Positions 50,501-62,698 of a stretch of DNA of 64,000 bases are shown piece after piece; the first letter of the stretch is position 1, and every line of letters begins with the position of its first letter. The position numbers were made by a program, and so were the translations under genes. The notes beneath the pieces were generated by a model. The model was not told where the DNA came from and made no database searches. It worked only from the letters and a program-made list of their open reading frames with translations. Origin of the DNA: Enoplolaimus lenunculus (taxonomy: Eukaryota; Nematoda; Enoplea; Enoplida; Thoracostomopsidae); contig JASANG010000372.1 of the NCBI GenBank assembly GCA_030248215.1, positions 62,001 through 126,000 of the forward strand, given 5' to 3'.

Positions 50501-52910
50501 GCATAAAAGTCGAATTTATTAATCATTCAAATTTGGGTATGGAATGAAATATTCTAAATTTCAAAATCCTACAGTTGTTAGGCAAATGCCGGATAGAAGA
50601 GATAACCAAAAGTACATAGTTACTAGTAACGTATAAATACTTTAATATTCTTAAACTATTTTTATTTAAAATGCAGAAGCGTGTAATCTTTGATTATTAT
50701 AACTTCAACTCCATGTTCTAAACGTTTTGACAATTGTCATAATAAACAATTTTTGCTCGATTGTGGCCACGAAACGAAAAAACAGCTGCTTACTCAAAGA
50801 TTGAATATACCACGCTATAAACACCTAAGCAAAGCAAACATATTGACGCTTTGACACAAAACATAACAGACATCGGTATCACGTCTGTTTGCCTCATCGA
50901 ATATACTGCGACCCTTCTCGAATACATTTCTGCCGTTGTTCATTATGCTTTTTGAAAGTTTGTTTGCTTAAAAATCAAAATTTCACAAAAATCAAAAACA
51001 GATAATAAAATTTTAGCGATACAATTCTATTTTTAGAATTGCGTCTATCGTGTTTCATGATGTATATATATGTCGAATTTTGTTGCAGTTGAAGTTGTTG
51101 TAGCGGTCAGTATTGTCAGGGATGGATCCAAGGGGGATTTGTTGGTTATCCCTGAATTTTCTTCTGTATTAAGAAAAATATTTCTAAAATATAAAACCGA
51201 AAAATAACTTCGAGTCGGACAGCATCAGTCGGGAGTTTGCCATAAAGTAACGTGTGAGCCAATTCGTGAATTTTTCCAAGATTTACTCATGTGACCAAAA
51301 ATAAAACAAAATTTGTAATTGAACTAAATTTCAATGAAATTTACATCTTCAACTGCTGTAAAACAGCGCGATAGCGGTCAGTATAGGGAACTGTTTTTGG
51401 CTGTTTCAAAGCAGAAAAATAATTAAAAATTATTTGCTACGGTTAACCTTTCTGTGTTAACTTTGTGCATAGGTACTGAGGATATTTCAGAATGTTTCGT
51501 TACATTATTTTGTTATCTGGCATAAAATTGATTCTAAACATACTCAAAAGTATATACGTTTACCAAAAATGACAGGGTTGCACTCCAACATATTTTCCGT
51601 ACCGTTTTTTGTCAAACATAGTCTTAAACAATTTCTCACCTCATCATCACCAACTGTAAGCAGGTTACTCACGGCTGATAACACATGTAGTGACAGGAAG
51701 AAAGGATTTCGGGGTCAATTGACTCCGCTCACTTGTGATCTTGTAAAAGAAGTTTAGATACTTTTAGAGTTTGCTGCATAAGAATGCTAAAACCTTGGCT
51801 ACGTCCATGGTAAGCAGACAAAATTTTTTTAATAATTTAAAAGTTACCCATGTCTCTCAAAACAGTTCCATATATAATCTTTAGATAACACGGCAAAGTA
51901 TTTTGTTGTATGAATTGTTAAAATAGAATATATAACCCTCTATTTGTATTGTAGTAAGATTTGAAGACAAATCAAACATAGGAAAACATCAATATTTTAT
52001 TAACAATTTGAAGCGTAAACAAAAAAATGCTTACCATTGCGCTCTCTGTGAATTTTTGAGTACATGTGGGTATTTTTGAAAACAACGGTGTCTTCAGTTG
52101 GACACCTGGCCTTTTTGCAACCTTTCACAACATGGGTCCAGGTAATTAACAGTGTTTTGTCATTTGTATTTGCGAGGCACCAACTGAACCTGAGACATAG
52201 GCTCTAAGTGCCCCAATGCACACGATGAAAATTTGAACATGGATCGAAAATTTCACAGATTGGATAGAGTAGCGGAAAGAATTGTCGCGCACTTAACAAG
52301 CGAGAAGGCACACATAATTTTAATTTTAATTCAATTGCAACGGCGCAACAGAAATGGGAATTTTTTCACCGATTGGACGTGGAAACGCCATCACTGCTCA
52401 ACTTGAAGCAGCATTTGTCAGCAACTCGTTTGGGATTCAATCACCTTTTCCTATAGGAATTATCAGTTGCAAAAAAGGCACTACATTACCTATCGGGGTC
52501 TGGTACATTTACCCAACATACCCACAAACTTAAACGTAATCCCACGCTTGAGCTTAATTCTGAAACACTCAAGTTATGCTAAAATTTCAAAAATTTACAA
52601 AGCCGTGAACCGAAATTGTTTAAGAACCGCACACCGAATCTTACATCATAAGCAGGAGAACACGAACCGCTCTTAGAAAAATGAAATCTTTTCAAGTTGA
52701 ATAAATCAACAAAACCAACTCGGACCCCAGATCAAAATAGACCAAATTATAACGGACTTTGAGTTCTGAGGACTTTGACAATGAAATCGAACAACAAATA
52801 AATAGCACGAACAGCAACGGTTTAAATGGTTACAAATAATCATGGCCACTACAGTAACCGAACCATGGATGGTTGTATCTATCAACCAATATGGATGCAG
52901 TCGCTTGTAG

Positions 52911-53165
52911 AAGACCAGGCATGTTTTAAAGCGAACGCAAGTCTATAGCGAGCGAGACGGGAGTCCCGGTAATGGAAACACTCTAGAACTTCCAGAAATA
53001 TTTCCACCCGCTTGTAAATCGCCAGAAACTTCTCCAGCCCCTCCAGAAACTATTTGCACCCCAAGCATGTTCATTAGTAGCTGCGGTGTTAATGAAACCG
53101 TATACAAAACGTTAAAGTTACAACCCCGAAACATAGATTTGATTCTATGTTGTGAAAAGGGTTGA
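52911..53165 (+). CDS. unassigned Pro/Ser-rich open frame
   Basis: Eighty-four codons between stops, without a clear ATG start: KTRHVLKRTQVYSERDGSPG, then LELPEIFPPACKSPETSPAP and PPETICTPSMF. The Pro/Ser/Thr/Glu composition looks protein-like, but CCAGAAA recurs and could make it a short repeat. No splice sites convincingly bound it and no family is recognised. Confidence 0.18.
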   Translation, partial: KTRHVLKRTQVYSERDGSPGNGNTLELPEIFPPACKSPETSPAPPETICTPSMFISSCGVNETVYKTLKLQPRNIDLILCCEKG

Positions 53166-54540
53166 TTGAAAAGATTTTTCGAATCATTTAGAATTTTTAC
53201 AAGATAGCTTATCACAATTGAAATTTTCAAAGTTACCGTATGCAAAATTATAAACGAGGGGCGAATTGCTTGACTTGCTACAGCCTATACGAAATTGACG
53301 TATGAAAATATAACAAATTTTAAAGTGGGGGCCAGTGAAAAATGTTATGGTTTCAGCTGAAAAAGGACAGTTGACCAATGACCGCTCTGTGCGTCCTTGC
53401 CTGCCAGGGTATCAATTAAAATTTTTTACAATCTAATTATATTTCTAATAGCATTTCAGTGTGATTCTCTGTTCACCAATTATAATTCGGTTGAAATTAT
53501 CTAAAACAAACAATTTGTTTAAAATACTGTCTTGCGCCTATTTACAGGAATCGGTTTTGAACAATCGAAGTAAACTGTTTTTACCAGCTTTGACAAATCA
53601 TAAGCTTAATGTTAAATAGTTCAATATTTTGGCCAATAAGAGTTTATAAAGAATCTCGTTGCTGGTGCGAGCTGGTTCAAGCCAATCAGGAAGGCTGCTG
53701 GATTTTGCTGGCACTATATTAGCCATTTATAATCAGTAGTTTGACATGTTTGGTATATCTATGAATAATTGGTTGAGCATCTGCAATTTTTGGCATCATA
53801 ACTATGGTTAAACGGTTAGCTCAGGTTAAATTGCAACCTGACTCAATGCGTATTTAGTTTCTCAGGAATAGGCACCAGCACCAATGGCATACTTAACCGA
53901 GTGAGCAATCTAACGCCATTTAACTGCTATACCATACAAAATCATGGTTTTGATTCCTGTTTTTGGTGGCGAGAGGGCTCCTAGACAGTGACGACAGCCC
54001 CTTGGATCCAACAATGAGCAGTAGACAACTAATGAACATTTCTCAAACAAATTATCATAGGGACACGGTAGTGTCACCTATTATATGTTTCGCTCAAAGT
54101 GTAAATTTTTATGTTTTGGCATATAAAATTGTGGCTAATGCAGATATGCCTGATGCACTTTAGGATTTGATTGATGATTCCAGTATGAATGTTCTGTTGT
54201 GGGGTTTTTTTCAAACAATCTGTTCAAGGTATATTAGAGATCGAAAACAAACGCAAACAATTTCTGAAAAATTGCCCTTAGTAATCTCAGCATATTAAGC
54301 ATACCCGCGGGATGAATTTTAGGTAATAACTGAACTTGATAAGCACTATGGCATAGGCATATAAGAATACGATAACACTGTTGCAAAAAGGTTAATATAT
54401 CGATTGTTTTTTTAAACTTTTATAGTAAACACATATGTTACTAGGTATAGGAAACATATACATAGCTAGTAACAAGATTGTTAGTCCAGGTGAAAACAGG
54501 GACTTCATAATTTTTAACCAAGCAGCTGGATAAGCTGGCT

Positions 54541-54635
54541 TTCGGAGCGCGGATCGAACTCTCAGGGTATGGGTACAAGCATGTTCCACATGCTTACATA
54601 CTCTTACCATTGTGTTCACGGAGTAGCCTCCATGT
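54541..54635 (-). pseudogene. tRNA-like sequence on the minus strand (degenerate tRNA or SINE head)
   Basis: Minus strand has ACAATGGTAAGAG, resembling box A, and GAGTTCGATCC, a good box B. Between them AGCAT/ATGCT forms a perfect 5-bp anticodon-like stem with loop GTGGAAC. The T stem is broken and spacing after the anticodon arm is long. Likely tRNA-derived but not functional. Confidence 0.42.
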
Positions 54636-55364
54636 TAGTCTAAGTAGGAACCGGGAATGCATTATATGAATTTTATATTTCAGAAATATACTTTCAAAAG
54701 TTCAATATAAAAAAGTTTACTGCACCATTTCAATTCAATATAAAAACAATTTTCGGCATCATATCGCAATATTGGGCTGTCAATCTAAAAGCCACAGTGG
54801 CGATAGACGAATAATTTTTAAAACAGATTGGCTGGCTGTGCTCTGATTTTGGCTTCTTCACTGTCTGCTAATAGTTTTTTCGAAATGTTTTTTTTCTATA
54901 CCTTCGACTGTTGGCTGTAAATTGAAATGTGGTATTTTATATAAAATGATTACATCGCGATTTGTGGCTTTTTCACCAAAAATATTTGCTAAACTAAATT
55001 ATGCATATTCTTGAAACAGTTAAGATCACCCAAATCGAAATAGCGAGGAACTGCTGAGTTTTGTATATAAAATAGCATTTAGCATGTTTAGAGTGAATTT
55101 GTATGAAATTTTTTAACAATATATATAAATACGCTATTGTCTGGTATCACAATTAAGATAATTATGTCAAATTTTGCCGTCTTTCTTCGTATTACATTTT
55201 GTACCGAGACAAAGGTTTATTTTTGTCTTCAAAATTTGAATATATTAAATATATAAACTATTTTAAACATTAACTTTGAAGTTTGATATATAGGATATAT
55301 AGGTACACTATAATTCGAGTGCGCAAATGCTTCTGGATTAAATAATGTTCCGCACTAATTTGAG

Positions 55365-55797
55365 TACTGTAGTGACCATATATATAGTGAGAACTATTTA
55401 TTTGGCTTCTCCAGTGGATACGTCACCCTGTTATTCGGTTACGGACTGATATTTATTTTTAACCCACGCTCCACCACCCTTCGTAACTGATATATATCCG
55501 GTACTGCAATTATCCGTTGAATGAAACTTTTATTTGTCTCGTATCAAAGGCTTGAGCGATAATACAAGGTTATATTTAGGAATGTACTTTCAAAACTTAA
55601 GCATATTCTTTAAAGTTTTGAACCGAACTTTATGTGGTCCTGGAGTCATTTACACACTACAATTTGGGATAGTTGACATTTATGGACTCTAATTATTGTT
55701 TAGTGACTCTCCGCTTATGGACTCTTATAAGGGAAGCAAACTCCTGTTGATTAGCACTCAAAACGGGAACCCCCTAATACCCCCTCTTATTCAGGTC
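55365..55797. mobile_element. TA-flanked MITE, copy 3 (longer, diverged)
   Basis: Left end TACTGTAGTGACC, with TATTTATTTGGCTTC inside matching copy 1. GGTCCTGGAGTCATTTACAC lies in the body, and the right end is CCCCTCTTATTCAGG. The left third holds extra sequence, perhaps an insertion. Overprinted right end and next element near 55800. Confidence 0.6.
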
Positions 55798-57419
55798 TGT
55801 GGCTCCGCCCAACACAGCCTTGCAACCTAAGATTGTTAGCAAGCAGAAAATTTTTTGAGTAGGTTATAGGGGGGCGGAGGGCTGTGCCGCCTGTACACGG
55901 CTTACTTGTACCAACGTCAACTACCGCCTGCGCATTTACATGTATCAGGCGGATAAACTAATATATCTATTGTTCAAGAAGCAGCATATTTGCTCGTGCA
56001 ATCATTTCAGAGAGCACAATGTGAAAAAATGAAAAATTGAGCACAAGAAAAATGCTCGAACAGCGAATTAACTCCGCTAAAACTTATGCCCCTGTCATGC
56101 ACCACGTAAAACTTTGTCTTTTAGGACTACCGCCGGGGTATATCAGCACAGCCAAAACGAGGCAAACGACGGCCCTCTTATCGTCTTCAAATGCTGTTAA
56201 AATATAAGCCAAATCCTGAAAAATGGGAAATTTATGTAAAACAGCGCTTGCTATAGTTTACTGTCCAAGCATAAAAACCATGCGAGACAATTTCGAATAG
56301 AATGTATTGAACAAGTGCCCTGAGAATTTCGGTATTCGTTTATCATAACTACCCAGATATAGGGGCTTGACGATTATGCGGAGAGCTTGTACTGGGCATA
56401 CGCGCAATGGTAAGTGTGAACTGTAGAGTATTTCGTTTGCGGGGTTTGCACACGTTGTTATATAGGGCTGGACATCAGCAAAGACTAACGGAAAAAACGG
56501 TTTTTCCGGATTGTTTCTGTCTTTACGAGGAGGTGTAAAAGACTTTTTATTATAATTTCCGTTAATTACTCGCCAACAGCGATAAAACATTGCGGAAACC
56601 GTGAGAAATTGTTTCTTTTCGCACGCTCGCGTGATCCTGAAGGCTGATTTACTGTGGAGGAATCAGAATAGGATCCAAAACACTGTAAAATGCATAACCG
56701 CACAGATACAGTGGAAGCACTATCGAGCGAAGCGAGCCAGAAGCCAAACATCATTTTTCGTGCTAAACCTTTAAATACAAAATCTTGGTTTCCCCATTGG
56801 ATCCGCCAGCGTGACAAACAGAGGATACATGCCTCTCCTAGCTTCTGGAAAGACCAGAAAAACATATGTTTACAGGTTCTAAATTCAACGGGACTTTGCT
56901 AAAGCTACGGTGGTTCCTTAGAGGTGGACGCATGTGAGTAGATTTTTCTCCTCTCGTCCCAGCAGTCCTACGGTAATTCCAGTTGCATCTCTGCTACTAG
57001 ACACTTCTTTAACGTTAAAGTGATTGCTCTATTTCTTTGAGATTTTTCTGTTTCTTTGAAGTATTAACATTTATTGCAAGTGCATGCCGCGCGTTTAGCT
57101 CGAAATCTTACTTCTGATTAATTTTATTTTTCATGTACGTCAATAAAATACAAAAAATGTTATTAGTAGATTTTATGCCGGACTCAATCCCGCAAGTTGG
57201 AGACCACCCTTGCTGACATATGCACCTTTTTACATATATGACAGCTTAGTACTGTGTGCATTTTGCTTAATGCTTAACATCAAGTGTCATCAAATGTAAA
57301 GACTACTGAAGTAGACTTCGCGAGTGGTGGCGAAGCGATCGAGAAAGACCAACTTTTTTGTATTTATCTAGTCGACAGTATCACTGTCGACATTGTAATA
57401 CAGTCGCAGTCAAATGTTT

Positions 57420-57582
57420 GGCCCATGTAAAGATCAGGGGCGGAATGTTTTTCTGTAGACGAGAAATGAGTAAGCTTAAGCTTTACTTTTTTGCTTGGCT
57501 AAAGAAATGCTCATTCTTTCAGTTAGGCTTAGGAATATACTTTATATATAATATTGCTCCGCCCTTGTTCTTTGCATTGGCC
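57420..57582. mobile_element. CCTAAG MITE, copy 4
   Basis: Terminal inverted repeats GGCCCATGTAAAGATCAGGG then GCGGAA, and from the right GGCCAATGCAAAGAACAAGG then GCGGAG. The interior has few TTAGGC units. Flanking AAATGTTT and ACATGCTT agree at six of eight, so a hAT-like origin is possible. Confidence 0.75.
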
Positions 57583-59111
57583 ACATGCTTTAACCCCCCA
57601 TTAGTAGCGTGTAACTAGAGGTGAAAAATAATCTAGCCGGTCAGCAATATTTGCAGAAGGCGAAATGAATCACAAAAATGTTTAAATTCCTAGTTTTTAA
57701 ATTCCTGCAGTTTCCTTAGTCTTTAGGTTTTAAGCTTATTTGTAAATATCTCGACAATTCTTTCCGCAAAATGGTACCAAATTTAAACGCAACACACCGA
57801 AGAAAAAATGTTGTATAACTATGAAAAAATCTACCCACCGAAACTATCGGAACCTGTGGTACAAATTCTACTTGAGCGAGAGATCGATTTTCGTCCGGGC
57901 CTAGACCTCCGTTGTACACTGTCAATTAGGGTTTAGCTTAAGAGGTTTTAAACAAAAAAGCGGGTCTATGTTGCTTTAAAAGGCGTCCAGGTTTCTGGTG
58001 GGTCTATAAAGGGTTCGTTTAGATTCTAGATTACATATTTTTGCTTAGGCTTAGGCAAAATTTTTTGCAACGCTTATGCTTAGGAATACGCTTTATCTAA
58101 TCTTACGAGCCTAAAAGTAACACTGGTCCTGCCAAGTATAGTTTCAATTTTTTTGGCTGAATTTGCTGAACTCCGGTTGAGTTCTTTTCAGTCAACAGGA
58201 ATCTTTGACTAATTGGCATTACGACAACGGTAGTGAAGGAACAAAACAATTTTCAAATAAATTAAAACGTGACTTTAATTCATAAATAATATTATAACAC
58301 AATAGTAACAGCAGCCCGTGTTAACTGTAAATTAATGCAAACTAGAGCCTAACCCTCAGACTCCCTAAGTCCCTCAATCTTCCAATAGACGTGGCATTAT
58401 AATTAACATCGACCGAAATAGCAGTTCATATAAAACAATCCTGAGTAAAGTAGCAGGTCTCTGACTATCAGCACGTACGTCAGGTTTGTAAAGACCACTG
58501 TTAAAGACCTGCTTATAATTTCTTTATATTAAGAAGGCACCATGAGTCTACAATTTCAATTAGACCAAGGATAGTATGCATAAACTGTTAATCCATAATA
58601 TACTAAATTTCGTCAGCGACATAAGTAATGTCGTACAAAACACATGCATAATGCTACTTTATGAGACGTAACAGTAGTGTTAGCTACTCCTAAGACTAAG
58701 CCTCAACGTAAGAACAAGCCAATAACTACGTCTAAACCTGAGCAAAAATTGCCCAAATCCTAAGCTTACTTTACTATAGTCTAACGAATAAATGACTCAG
58801 CTTAATACTCTACTATAGTCCAACGAACAAATGGCTCGCCTCTCAAAGCAACATAAGCTACATGTGCAATGTTTAGCATTAAAATCTTAAATCCGTGTGG
58901 CAAACGTTGATGATACGTCACCCTTTTTATGTTGAAGCAAAACAAAGCATTTCAAAATCGTGCCAAAGTAGAACCTTTTTGAATACGAATCAAGATAAGC
59001 ACGACACAAGCACCAAATCAACAAAACACATTTGGCTCTTAGGATTCTCAACAACCGAGCTTACCAGACTCTATTAAATATAAATAAAACCGCGAGAAAA
59101 AGCTGCCCACT

Positions 59112-59117
59112 TTTATT
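59112..59117 (-). promoter_or_regulatory. candidate poly(A) signal for Zdhhc8
   Basis: Canonical AATAAA on the minus strand about 570 bases after the stop codon. It is the first exact match I see in the putative 3' UTR. In AT-rich DNA such hexamers arise by chance, so this is only a candidate. Confidence 0.35.
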
Positions 59118-59686
59118 AACAAAAATATTCAATATGGAATTGAATTTGCCTGAGATTGAAAACTTCATATAAAACAATAATTACGGTTGTAGCCATTCGC
59201 GACTCTTAATTTTGTGAATGTTGTCTCAGCATTGGGCTTGTCAATAAATTGAATTAACGTAAGCTGTGTAATATAACTAGTTTGAGCATAACCTAGAGTT
59301 GCAACATTCAAAAATAAAAATACAGACCCAAAATTTTTTGGTAAAAATACCCGAACTAACTACAATATCCAGCCACAGATGCAAAATCTAGCGTTGCCAG
59401 TATTTCATTTCGATTGCAGTTGGAATCATTGTTTAAACAGGACTGCATACGATATACATTTACATACAATGCTTAATAGTCATTCATTAGAGCGGATACA
59501 TTTCGTTTCAAGTCTACCATTCACCAGTCAGCCAAAATAATTAGGTACACAACTCCGCCTAATTCTGCGTTTATGTACGTCTCACATACATATTTAAAAT
59601 GAAATGGTCAATTTATATATTCCTACTTCCATTCACGTCAATGCTATATTTCAGGTACACTGGTTAGGTCTGTTCACAGCCGATAT

Positions 59687-60847
59687 TCAAGTTGCGGAGT
59701 TAGAAATGCCACACAGAGCTTCCGCATCGCTCTCACCCTCACAAACAGGTGCCCGACCAGCAGCTTTTCGCCCTATTCGACCGAACTTATTAATTTCGAT
59801 CATGGTATTATCTGTAGTAGTACTCATGCTATCCTCGTCCAGAGACATCTTAATTCCACCAGTACCCGTTTGCTCACCACTGCTGTCGTCATTCGGCTGA
59901 ATATTGTCACGACTGCTTAGCGTTATAGTACTGGCATTATCCGCAATACCGGTGCCAATCTCCTGCAATAGATTACACTTTGATCCATCATCGCTATGCA
60001 TTCCGTCGCCAAACCCTCCAGCAGTGATTTTTAATCGTTCACGAGTACCAGCTCGAACGTTTCCAAACACACGTTTGTTCAGCGGATGTGAGCGTCCACT
60101 GCTGGCATTGGTGCCCAAAGATACGCTGTCGACTGCCGCCGCTCTGGCTGAACCAGGGTACGAGTCTGACTTTTCCGGCTGCTGCGCGCGTTCAGAAACA
60201 ACCAAATCTGGCACCGCCGGATCGTATAAACTAGCCCCACTACGTTCAGTATATCGTTCTGAGTTTGATGTTTGAGATCGTTGCTGGTCGTCTGTCCATT
60301 CAAACTGTTCCGAGCTGTTCTCCTGTTCGTCCATACTTGACTGAGTGCTGTTCAATACAACATTTCTGCCAAACTTCATCGCCCTATGCTGTAATTCAGG
60401 TGTTATTGAAGTTACAACAACTCGAGGGGTCGATGTGTGACCGACACCCTCGTCACTATCGCTTCCGCCGCTTGGACATGCTCCAATTTCCGTTTCATCG
60501 TAGGTTGCTGTCAACGATGTATTACTAAACATAGTGGATCGTGTATCACCTACCGAGAATGGCACAAAGCGATCACGTGATACTGATGTGGGAATCAAAT
60601 TTTTTGAAACATCGTCAGATGCATGATCTGTAAGCGTAGTGCCGCCGCCACTGTCTGCAAACGCCGCTGATATTGATATGGAACTGTTAGAAGTCGGGGT
60701 GACGTAAATAGTCCCAGTTGTCGATGGACCACCGGTAGGTGTTTGATAATTATTGCCAAATGGCGCGGTGTGATTATGGGATTTACTATTGTTGTTAGAC
60801 GGCTGTGGATACGCTGGTTGCGAGCGGTACTGAACCGCCTCTGTTTG
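59687..60847 (-). CDS. Zdhhc8: ZDHHC5/8 palmitoyltransferase, long terminal exon (disordered Ser-rich tail)
   Basis: A 1,161-base last exon, 386 residues and a TGA stop. It starts QTEAVQYRSQPAYPQPS after a TTTTAAG acceptor and is rich in Ser, Thr, Gly, Asp and Glu. There is no domain, as expected for the distal tail of ZDHHC5/8. The whole readable protein is 675 residues; with about 100 missing at the N-terminus it would match the usual 715-765 of the family. The tail ends ISNSAT and does not end in the class I PDZ ligand (EISV-like) of vertebrate ZDHHC5/8. A cryptic GTGAGA donor about 50 bases before the stop could in principle skip this end. Long plus-strand frames over 59604-60528 are antisense to this exon. 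Confidence 0.9.
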   Translation of the reverse strand, partial: QTEAVQYRSQPAYPQPSNNNSKSHNHTAPFGNNYQTPTGGPSTTGTIYVTPTSNSSISISAAFADSGGGTTLTDHASDDVSKNLIPTSVSRDRFVPFSVGDTRSTMFSNTSLTATYDETEIGACPSGGSDSDEGVGHTSTPRVVVTSITPELQHRAMKFGRNVVLNSTQSSMDEQENSSEQFEWTDDQQRSQTSNSERYTERSGASLYDPAVPDLVVSERAQQPEKSDSYPGSARAAAVDSVSLGTNASSGRSHPLNKRVFGNVRAGTRERLKITAGGFGDGMHSDDGSKCNLLQEIGTGIADNASTITLSSRDNIQPNDDSSGEQTGTGGIKMSLDEDSMSTTTDNTMIEINKFGRIGRKAAGRAPVCEGESDAEALCGISNSAT

Positions 60848-61179
60848 CTTAAAACGAAAAACTATTATTGTGAACGAACAACGTAAAATGCGTTACGAAA
60901 GCCGTGGTACATTGTTGGCACTGAACAGATTCATAAAATCATTTTCCACTGCTGCAACACAACACAGGCGAAAAAACTTGCACGTTTTTAACCATAGTTC
61001 TAAGAAGTCATATATGTTAATAGCAAAAGCCAGCCCGTCCTGGTTTTTCACAACAGTTATCGCGAGCCGAATCATACTTTTAAAAATAGTTAACAATCTC
61101 CGAAAACTAGTCCACTATGCTCCACTGCTTTAACCGGATAAGCAAATATCAAAATATTTTACTTACTAGCACTAGTTAC
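60848..61179 (-). other. Zdhhc8 intron between tail exons
   Basis: A 332-base intron joining the Gln-rich exon to the terminal exon, phase 0 on both sides. No internal feature recognised. Open frames of 67 and 87 codons here have no coding support. Confidence 0.75.
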
Positions 61180-61567
61180 CTTATGATAAGCAACCGTGGG
61201 ATAATTTGTTCTTGATTCTGTTGAATTGTGAAGCAGTGAGTTGTGTTGTTGTTGTTGTTGTCCGTGTTCGTAATGATGCTGTTGATCATGCAACTGGCAT
61301 TGCTCGGTGTTATACATCGCTCCGCCAGAATTTGAGAAATGTCGCACGGTTGCATTGTTTTGTTCCAAGTGAACCGATGGCGCGGTGGCAACATTGACAT
61401 TTGCATTGGGGACTGCGGCGGAATCGTTTATGACATCGGATCGGGCAATTTGAACCTGAACATCGTTTTGTCGTAAACTTCCTCCACCACCGGACGTTGC
61501 TGATACTAACATTTGCTTTCTACCAACTGCATTCGGTCGAGATTCTTTGCCGATATATCGTGAAAAT
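61180..61567 (-). CDS. Zdhhc8: ZDHHC5/8 palmitoyltransferase, proximal cytosolic tail exon (Gln/His-rich)
   Basis: This exon continues the phase-2 codon as Arg and begins RFSRYIGKESRPNAVGRK, at the place where ZDHHC5 reads RYLGR. The rest is low complexity: a Gly/Ser stretch, then Asn/Val-rich sequence, then HDQQHHYEHGQQQQQHNSL encoded by a short (TTG)n tract on the plus strand. Such disordered tails recruit partners in ZDHHC5/8. I chose the donor GTAACT (complement of 61174-61179) because it leaves phase 0, which fits the next acceptor. A stronger-looking GTAAGT 12-17 bases further on gives the wrong phase, so a minor alternative form cannot be excluded. The exon boundary after HK is therefore less certain than the others. 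Confidence 0.85.
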
Positions 61568-61887
61568 CTAAAAACAATCACTAGATTTTAGCAGAAAGCA
61601 TAAAGATTGTCAAATCTGAGATATTGTTTATGAGAAAGTGTGACCTGATGTCAAAAAATGAGAAGTTGAAATTGTTACCAAAAATCACTTTTGTCGGAGC
61701 CCGCGATGTTAAAAATTGATAATTAAATCATTTAAACGCCACTCAATTTGCAGACTAATTGCAATGACTTGCTGTTATGATGTTCTTTAAAACACTGGCT
61801 CGCAATCTGGGAACGATTTAAGAGTCTGGGGGCGTTCTCCAAGGTTTAACAAACGTGTATTTTTCAAGGTTCCAACAGGAATTAGAT

Positions 61888-62117
61888 TTCACAGGAAGCA
61901 GAAACAGAATTCTAAAATATATTACATAACCGAATTACTGCTAATTGACTATATTGCAAAATGAAATATGTTAAGTAACCGCCTGTTTTACATTTTTGTA
62001 ATTCACAGGAAGCAGAAACAGAATTCTAAAATATATTACATCACCGAATTACTGCTAATTGACTATATTGCAAAATGAAATATGTTAAATAACCGCCTGT
62101 TTTACATTTTTGTAGTT
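61888..62117. repeat. two-copy tandem duplication, 115-bp unit, inside a Zdhhc8 intron
   Basis: Units 61888-62002 and 62003-62117 start TTCACAGGAAGCAGAAACAG and differ at about two visible positions, so the duplication is young. The units are directly adjacent with no spacer. They sit in the intron 61568-62410, which otherwise holds nothing I recognise. Confidence 0.95.
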
Positions 62118-62410
62118 AGTATTCTAATTTTTCTAAAAACATACGTCACTTCTGGGTCCATGTAACGGACTCATAAATACGAACAGAAGCGGTGTATTTG
62201 CATTATATTCTACGTTTTTCTTCTCGTTGTACAACATATAGGTATAGGTGGGTGCAAGTACAAAACATTTTGAAACATTTTGTAAGCACCTAACATGGTT
62301 GATATGTACTAAGTTTTACGATACGAAGAATAAAACAAACACTGCCGTTTCCTACAGCAGAAATGATTAGTTTCAATTAAAACTTCATTTTTTGCAATAA
62401 TTTTGCTTAC

Positions 62411-62502
62411 CTTGGATACTGCGGAGAAAATAATGCTGAACAAATATTGTGACAACAGCCTAGATTGAACGGATTGTAGCCGCTGCGAAATTTACCCGTG
62501 AC
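62411..62502 (-). CDS. Zdhhc8: ZDHHC5/8 palmitoyltransferase, juxtamembrane cysteine exon
   Basis: Reads [20 protein letters not shown] then [14 protein letters not shown].(G/S)G.NPF.xGCC matches the start of the ZDHHC5/8 cytosolic tail, and the CC...C cluster corresponds to cysteines that in mammalian ZDHHC5 are themselves palmitoylated. PQYP is shared with insect Zdhhc8. The acceptor is TTTTACAG and the donor GTAAGC (complement of 62405-62410). Entry phase is 0 and exit phase is 2. Confidence 0.92.
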
Positions 62503-62698
62503 CTGTAAAATACTCAAACGACGTAAAAGGACGCAAGATCCTTAGTAATGCGTTTGCTTTAACAGCAAAGGACCGCATTCTATGAAAACCAGCAAGATTC
62601 ATAAAGCGATCATCAAGATTACACACAGAAAGTACAACACAGGTTCAATATAACGCCGACATAGTCGAATGCAAATAAGACAAAAAGTTTACATATAC
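62503..62698 (-). other. Zdhhc8 introns (62503-62698 and 62835-63004)
   Basis: Two short GT-AG introns, 196 and 170 bases, inside the conserved enzyme core. AT-rich, with no repeat or other feature seen. Confidence 0.85.

Larger units (their letters stand above)
42967..59686. other. intergenic region between PRDM 5' end and Zdhhc8 3' end
   Basis: About 16.7 kb containing the presumptive PRDM 5' UTR and promoter (not recognisable), TA-flanked MITE copies at 43442-43620 and 55365-55797, CCTAAG MITEs at 44646-44847 and 57420-57582, a hAT-type copy near 44176-44340 and hAT-type fragments near 48885-49065 and 56700-56815, and a tRNA-like element at 54541-54635. Two unassigned plus-strand open frames are listed separately. 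In 45.6-47.2 kb, 49.1-51.5 kb and 53.2-54.4 kb I see nothing. Confidence 0.55.

Noticed and set aside
57358-57618. 86-codon plus-strand open frame
   Set aside because: Lies across the CCTAAG MITE 57420-57582; repeat-derived.
59604-60528. Three plus-strand open frames of 87-123 codons
   Set aside because: Antisense to the terminal Zdhhc8 exon, whose minus-strand frame is longer and continuous with the spliced gene.
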